Assembly (NCBI GenBank): GCA_950295325.1
Contig: OX485803.1
Location: 53,211,554 to 53,275,553, forward strand
Source of the DNA: Polytrichum commune
Lineage: Eukaryota > Streptophyta > Polytrichopsida > Polytrichales > Polytrichaceae
Reading direction: 5' to 3'
Length of the DNA: 64,000 nucleotides
Shown here: positions 60,204 to 64,000 of the stretch, in pieces
How the letters are laid out: each line of letters begins with the position of its first letter
Position numbering within the stretch: position 1 is the first letter of the stretch
The notes under the pieces: generated by a model
The model's input: the letters and a program-made list of their open reading frames with translations, nothing else
What the model was told of the DNA's origin: nothing
Database searches by the model: none
Translations under genes and position numbers: made by a program

Positions 60204-60971
60204 GACCCCCCGGAGATTGGTCGCAACCCCTCTACCAGTGGACCTCCCACCCGGAACAAACCTTTCATCGTTTTTGACCTCAACGGGGTGTTGTGTCACA
60301 CCCAACACATCCCAAGGGTCCCCACGCGTCCCTTCCGTCACCCCGACGAAAGGGACTACGACGGCGAGCTCGACACCCTCATTAACCGCAAGGCTGTCCG
60401 CGCCCGTCCCGGCCTGCGGGACTTCCTTCGCGAGGTGGTCGAGTTCGCCCACGTCGTTGTGTGGAGCTCCATGGTCATGGACAACACGGAGCCCATCGTC
60501 CACTTCTTATTCCGTGATCTCCCGAGCCCTTGCCTCGTCCTCGGCCAAGAAGACTGCGACGAGCTGCTCGACGAGAAAGGCCGACCGGTGCCCAAGTTTG
60601 GCGGTCGAGGCGGAGGACAACAGTTCCTCAAGGTCCTCCGTTCAAGACTCTGGCAAGGCGTCCCCCGTCTGCATGGGACGCCCCACGGGTGGTGGCCGAC
60701 TCCTGAGAACACCCTCCTCATCGACGACAGCCCCACCAAGAGCGTGTTGAACCCCCCGGGCAACGTCATCTTCCCGGACACATGGACCGGCGATAGGCAA
60801 GACACATTTTTGGTCGATAGGCTAGCCCCCTACCTTAGAAGGCTCGTGCTCCACGCCGGTAGCATCCCATTTTTTGTTAGGTCCAACCCCTTCGGCAATG
60901 CGGCGCTAAGCCCCCGCGATAATGTATTCAAGAGCATCATGAGGCTCGCCAAACTCAATAAATTGATTTGA
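60204..60971 (+). CDS. FCP1/HAD-type phosphatase domain exon, probable C-terminus of the ParB-like gene
   Basis: 768 nt encoding 255 residues, then stop. It contains FIVFDLNGVLCHT, the HAD motif I position (DxNGxL here, where FCP1/SCP phosphatases have DLDxTL or similar), RPGLRDFLREV and VVVWSSMVMDN (motif II, with Ser in place of the common T/S), and TLLIDDSPTKSVLNP (motif III, DDS). The family removes phosphate from proteins such as RNA polymerase II C-terminal repeats. The third motif-I residue is Asn instead of Asp, which would weaken or abolish the usual acid/base step. The frame has no AUG before motif I and is closed upstream at 60183, so it needs splicing from an upstream exon; the phase-0 acceptor at 60203 fits the donor at 59586. 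The joined protein would be about 1607 residues. Confidence 0.75.
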   Translation, partial: DPPEIGRNPSTSGPPTRNKPFIVFDLNGVLCHTQHIPRVPTRPFRHPDERDYDGELDTLINRKAVRARPGLRDFLREVVEFAHVVVWSSMVMDNTEPIVHFLFRDLPSPCLVLGQEDCDELLDEKGRPVPKFGGRGGGQQFLKVLRSRLWQGVPRLHGTPHGWWPTPENTLLIDDSPTKSVLNPPGNVIFPDTWTGDRQDTFLVDRLAPYLRRLVLHAGSIPFFVRSNPFGNAALSPRDNVFKSIMRLAKLNKLI

Positions 60972-61082
60972 AATGCCTCCATGTCTTTGCTTGTATCATG
61001 TGGTTCACATTTACTAATGCTTGCTTCGTTTTTGGATGTCTTTTGTTGTTGTGATTGTTGTTGTTGTTGTTCTTGCCCATAG
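60972..61082. other. Short spacer between FCP1-like exon and right-end gene
   Basis: T-rich spacer of about 110 bp with a TTGTTG repeat and a possible acceptor (CCCATAG at 61082). It could be a UTR, a promoter or an intron end. Confidence 0.4.
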
Positions 61083-61175
61083 TCTGCCCCCATATGCGAC
61101 GCCCCTGTGGTCGACGGCCCTTCCCGTCCCCTCTCGCCCCCTGCCTCCCCTTCCCGCGACGTCACGGGCTTCCAA

Positions 61176-62083
61176 ATGCCATCCCTCTACCAGTTCTCGG
61201 CGGTCGACGCGGCCTCGGCCGTGGATTACTCCCGCGACGTCGGCATCGACGACGGCGTCGTCAACAGCCCGCCCCCACCACTTGTCGCCCGCGCCTACGC
61301 CCCGTCGCCCTCCCCCCTCTCCAAGGAGAAACGGACGCTCGTTCGTTTGGGACACCTCTCGCCCTCGAGGGACGACGCCGTCGCTCGTCGCGGGCCGAGC
61401 CGGCGTCTCCGCATGGAAGGCCCCCGTTGCCACACCTCCCCCGCCGACTCCGTTCCTCCCCCCGCAACGTCCTCCGCGATCGTGGGCCCTCCACGCCTCG
61501 ACTCCCCCCCGCCATCCAACATAATTGCAATAGTTCCATCGGCTCCGGATGCTCCCGTCGACGCCCCCCTCGTTCCCACCGTTCCCCGCATGGACGTCCC
61601 CAAAGCCAAGGTGCCCTCCTCAACCCTGAACCCCTTTCTCGCTTTTGCTTTCCTTGTCTTCCGTTTGCGTGCCATTCTCTTTACGAGCGCCCATCCCAAA
61701 CCGCCCTCATTATTTTCCCCACTCCATTCCTATTCTTATCTTCCTATGACGTTGTTTCGCAGGTGGTTACCCGCTCGCTTGGTGCCCGGCCCTCCTCCAC
61801 GTCCTCCTTGGATAGGCACGCCCTCAAGGCCACATCTTCCGAGTCCGATCGTTGTCTGGCCCTCCGGAGAAGCGCAAGATGTTCCCTTTCGCAAACACCC
61901 TCGCATTCTACTTATAATACCACCTCTTACAATTCGGGAGCGCGTCCTGAAACATGCAAGAACGACACATATTCCTGTCCAGGCAACACACAAGGATACA
62001 GTCGTGGGCCTGAGATTTTTAGAGCCATGGAGGCCGCCAAAAAAAAGGGCTTAGCCGCAAAAAAAAATAATGGGTCGGACTAG
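61176..62083 (+). CDS. Pro/Ser-rich two-exon gene at the right end of element B
   Basis: The model is exon 1 61176-61610 and exon 2 61763-62083, joined by a 152-bp GT-AG intron (GCCAAG/GTGCCC ... TTTCGCAG/GTGG); both phases are 0 and the product is 251 residues. The frame also runs upstream to a possible acceptor at 61082, so more exons may precede it. The protein is disordered, Pro/Ser/Ala-rich (SPPPPLVARAYAPSPSPL), with a Lys-rich tail (EAAKKKGLAAKKNN). One degenerate palindrome lies in exon 1 (about 61329). The last exon matches the relic at 22322-22664 in element A, which argues that this gene is a core part of the transposon family. I recognise no domain. Other long frames here are arginine- or serine-rich shadows of GC-rich DNA. 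Confidence 0.5.
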
Positions 62084-62473
62084 TGTGACGTCTAGAAGCG
62101 TACTAGTGGGACGGACTCCCTAAATGGGCTTAGGTGTAGAACATATTTAAGTGCTTACTTTCTATGCTATTCCAAGTTACTCAAGACATTGATGGTATTT
62201 CCATTATAATTGTATTTCAATCCCAATTAATTCATTCAACTTCCATTCATTCTTCGCACCTTCCCTTCCATTCATAACGAGTTGTGATTTCATACGCAAC
62301 TATTTTCATGTATGCCTCACATTTTTGTTCACTTCCATGCCTTTATGTATAATAATAGTAGCATACCATTATACATATGGAATTTTTAGTCGTCATTACT
62401 GGTCCAATTTTGAAAGGTGCATCCTTATATAGTCTCATAATCAACAAAAAGTCTCCAAATACCGAATATAGTG
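62084..62473. other. Right subterminal region of element B
   Basis: AT-rich non-coding sequence between the last gene and the right TIR, comparable to 22665-22980 in element A. Confidence 0.5.
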
Positions 62474-62913
62474 TTAATTTGTAGGTTGGGATTGGGTCTC
62501 GGATGGTTACAGACTGTCATTTGAGGTGGAGGGTTTAGGGGTGGCTTAGATTTCATGTTCGGTATCGGCATGGCCACTTTGGACAAGGCCTAGGGGTTTT
62601 ATGTTTGATTTGAGGTCAAGTATATGGCTTCAGGTTGAATGTGGGCATGCCATGTTTGGGTTTCATGCTTAGCTACATTCAACCTGACTCCATAAATTTG
62701 ACCTCAAATCATTGGTTTCGGGTTTAGTGTCGTTGGTGTACACTTTAGTCAACTTGTAGACCATTGTGTAATATAGGTGTGCACCTCATATCATTGTTGA
62801 ACATACTCATGCAGAGATATTAGTAAAGACACATGAATGCCAAGTTTCATGAGGTGACACTAATGGTTTAGGGTCATTTATTCAACCCAGCATTCGCCTA
62901 AGATCGCAAGCAA
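62474..62913. repeat. Flanking repeats: foldback and dispersed element fragment
   Basis: A foldback with arms at about 62607-62643 and 62675-62711 (GATTTGAGGTCAA ... TTGACCTCAAATC) lies next to a fragment (about 62735-62870) matching the reverse complement of 10670-10800. Both are non-coding repeat remnants. Confidence 0.6.
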
Positions 62914-63121
62914 TCATTGAAAAAGTGTATGAAAACGATAATAGAAGCCAGAACCATTATCATCAAGATTGCCTTCTTCATCTGCATCACTATCACCAAG
63001 GATAGTAATTACGCCTGCCAGGTTCTCAACCTGTATGCCTTCCTCTACCCCCAAGGCTTCCTCCACACTGACAACATTATCAATGTCTTCCTCCTCCACG
63101 TCATCAACCTCAACCTCATCC
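62914..63121 (-). CDS. Acidic terminal exon of an unrecognised gene
   Basis: An acceptor-like TTTCCAG precedes RDEVEVDDVEEEDIDNVV, and the frame ends at a stop at 62914. The protein is strongly acidic and of unknown function. It could be joined to the Ser/Asp-rich exon at 63435-63740 through a CAG/GTGATC donor near 63460. The model is tentative. Confidence 0.35.
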
Positions 63122-63434
63122 CTGGAAACCCTTAAATTTAAAAGAGAAGGGTATGAACTAATTGGCCGATTATGGAATTCAGTGATGAACAATCGAATTA
63201 ATCGTAAACTCAAACATTAACAAGTAACAAAGTGGTGTTCGAAAATATTTTAAACAATATCAGAAAATACAAAGTCAAAAGTGAACTTAAATATGCAATT
63301 TCATATATGCAATCCCATAAACTCCGAAAGTAACACACATACAATGAATTCCATGCGGATGAGTGCACAAAATGAAAAACCAACGGAAGAAAAAACGGTA
63401 TATTTGATAGTACACAGACATTCACATGAAGATA

Positions 63435-63740
63435 TTACATCAGATCCGAATCACTGTGATCACCTGATGATGAAGACATTGTAGGATCACCAATATCGGC
63501 ATCAGAGGAGGCCTGACCATCAGATTCTAAAGCTTCTATATCCAAAAATTCTAAAACTCTTCCCGGACGATATTTAGATGTAAAAGTCTGATAAGAACCT
63601 CCAGCTAGTTGATTAGCAATATCATTTGCATATGTAGGAAGTTGCCAAGACTTTGGAGGGCTGGGATAGAATTTAGGGTCACAAAAAAAAGGCCGGTGAA
63701 TAGGATAGCTCAATTTATCGCATCTGCAAATGCCAATGGT
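63435..63740 (-). CDS. Unrecognised exon, possible 3' end of a gene
   Basis: Open on minus from an acceptor-like CATTTGCAG through CDKLSYPIHRPFFCDPKFYP and LPTYANDIANQLAGG to an acidic Ser-rich end (SSSSGDHSDSDLM) and a stop at 63435. The mixed composition looks coding. I do not recognise the family; a transposon-related origin is possible. It may be spliced to the exon at 62914-63121. Confidence 0.4.
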   Translation of the reverse strand, partial: TIGICRCDKLSYPIHRPFFCDPKFYPSPPKSWQLPTYANDIANQLAGGSYQTFTSKYRPGRVLEFLDIEALESDGQASSDADIGDPTMSSSSGDHSDSDLM

Positions 63741-63816
63741 ACCATGTTCATAACTCAACTTTAGAAGAAATGACATCAAAAAACATAACACTGGTAAGAG
63801 TATTTGTGGACCTTAT

Positions 63817-64000
63817 TCACTTAGTAAAGCGAGATCTCTTCACAATCCTCTCTACGGGGATATCTTCACCCTCAGGATCCTCTAAACTGGTGACACGGTC
63901 TTCAAGAGTGACTTCAGAGGCTGCTCTAGAGACAATCAATGGAGCAAGTAAGGCCTCAAAGATATCAACATCAGCCTCTAATGCCGCAATGTGACGGTGC
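63817..64000 (-). CDS. Partial coding exon at window edge
   Basis: Open on minus from the window edge with HIAALEADVDIFEALLAPL and EVTLEDRVTSLEDPEGEDIP, ending RSRFTK and a stop at 63817. Helical, coiled-coil-like and acidic, probably the C-terminus of a gene continuing beyond 64000. Not recognised. Confidence 0.4.
   Translation of the reverse strand, partial: HRHIAALEADVDIFEALLAPLIVSRAASEVTLEDRVTSLEDPEGEDIPVERIVKRSRFTK

Larger units (their letters stand above)
32035..62473. mobile_element. Element B: giant TIR transposon with cargo genes
   Basis: The left terminus begins CATTATATTCGTTAATCGGA followed by GACTTTT; the right terminus, reverse-complemented, begins CACTATATTCGGTATTTGGA followed by GACTTTTT. 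Both match the ends of element A, and each has a second GTCTC/GAGAC just inside. The span is 30.4 kb, or about 16.1 kb after removing two nested LTR retrotransposons (7288 and 7045 bp) and their target duplications. Contents: a putative transposase gene (DUF7869 type) near the left end, the palindrome arrays, the ParB-like/FCP1-like gene, and a Pro/Ser-rich gene near the right end. The cargo exons are visibly GC-rich against AT-rich flanks. No clear target duplication is visible, so the boundaries rest on the shared TIRs and shared gene order. Confidence 0.72.

Noticed and set aside
61055-61760. Long arginine/proline-rich frames on both strands
   Set aside because: Typical overlapping open frames of GC-rich DNA. 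Only the frame joined in phase through the 61610/61763 intron and with a homologous last exon in element A was kept.

Overview
The window is nuclear DNA of a land plant: F-box/kelch genes, GT-AG introns, plant-type LTR retrotransposons, CACTA-like ends, TTTAGGG-like tracts and large gene-poor AT-rich spans. The repeat load and the F-box type suggest a seed-free plant with a sizeable genome (lycophyte, fern or moss). This is inference from style; no marker gene fixes the taxon.

Layout. 1-8.4 kb holds intergenic DNA and an F-box/kelch gene (6431-7726). 8.4-12.7 kb is repeat-rich and gene-free, with a large inverted repeat and a TIR element. 12.69-22.98 kb is 'element A', a decayed TIR-bounded transposon holding a broken DUF7869-type gene (minus strand) interrupted by two solo LTRs, several minisatellites and a nested 1.7-kb CACTA-type element. 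23.2-30.66 kb is a second copy of the 2-7.7 kb block, ending in a second F-box/kelch gene; the two copies differ by clean transposon insertions. 32.03-62.47 kb is 'element B', a much more complete relative of element A with matching terminal inverted repeats. 62.5-64 kb is flanking DNA with exons of unrecognised minus-strand genes.

Element B is the main discovery. Without two nested retrotransposons it is about 16 kb. From left to right it carries: an intact two-exon DUF7869-type gene (998 aa, minus strand, putative transposase); a truncated relic of the 3' end of the next gene; an array of 16-22 bp palindromes (ACGAACG-NN-CGTTCGT); a GC-rich multi-exon gene whose protein has a ParB/DGQHS-type domain, a possible degenerate methyltransferase-like segment, and most likely an FCP1/HAD phosphatase domain at its C-terminus; and a Pro/Ser-rich two-exon gene whose last exon has a relic in the same place in element A. 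About 31 palindrome copies are confined to element B and are concentrated in the leader and introns of the ParB-like gene.

The ParB-like gene is interrupted by two chromodomain Ty3/gypsy-type LTR retrotransposons (42959-50246 on plus, 51707-58751 on minus), each with perfect 5-bp target duplications (CCAGG, GTCAA). Removing each insertion with one target copy restores the reading frame exactly. The LTR pairs look identical or nearly so although the internal regions are dead, so both insertions look very recent and were probably mobilised in trans. Two older solo LTRs of the same family lie inside the DUF7869 pseudogene of element A.
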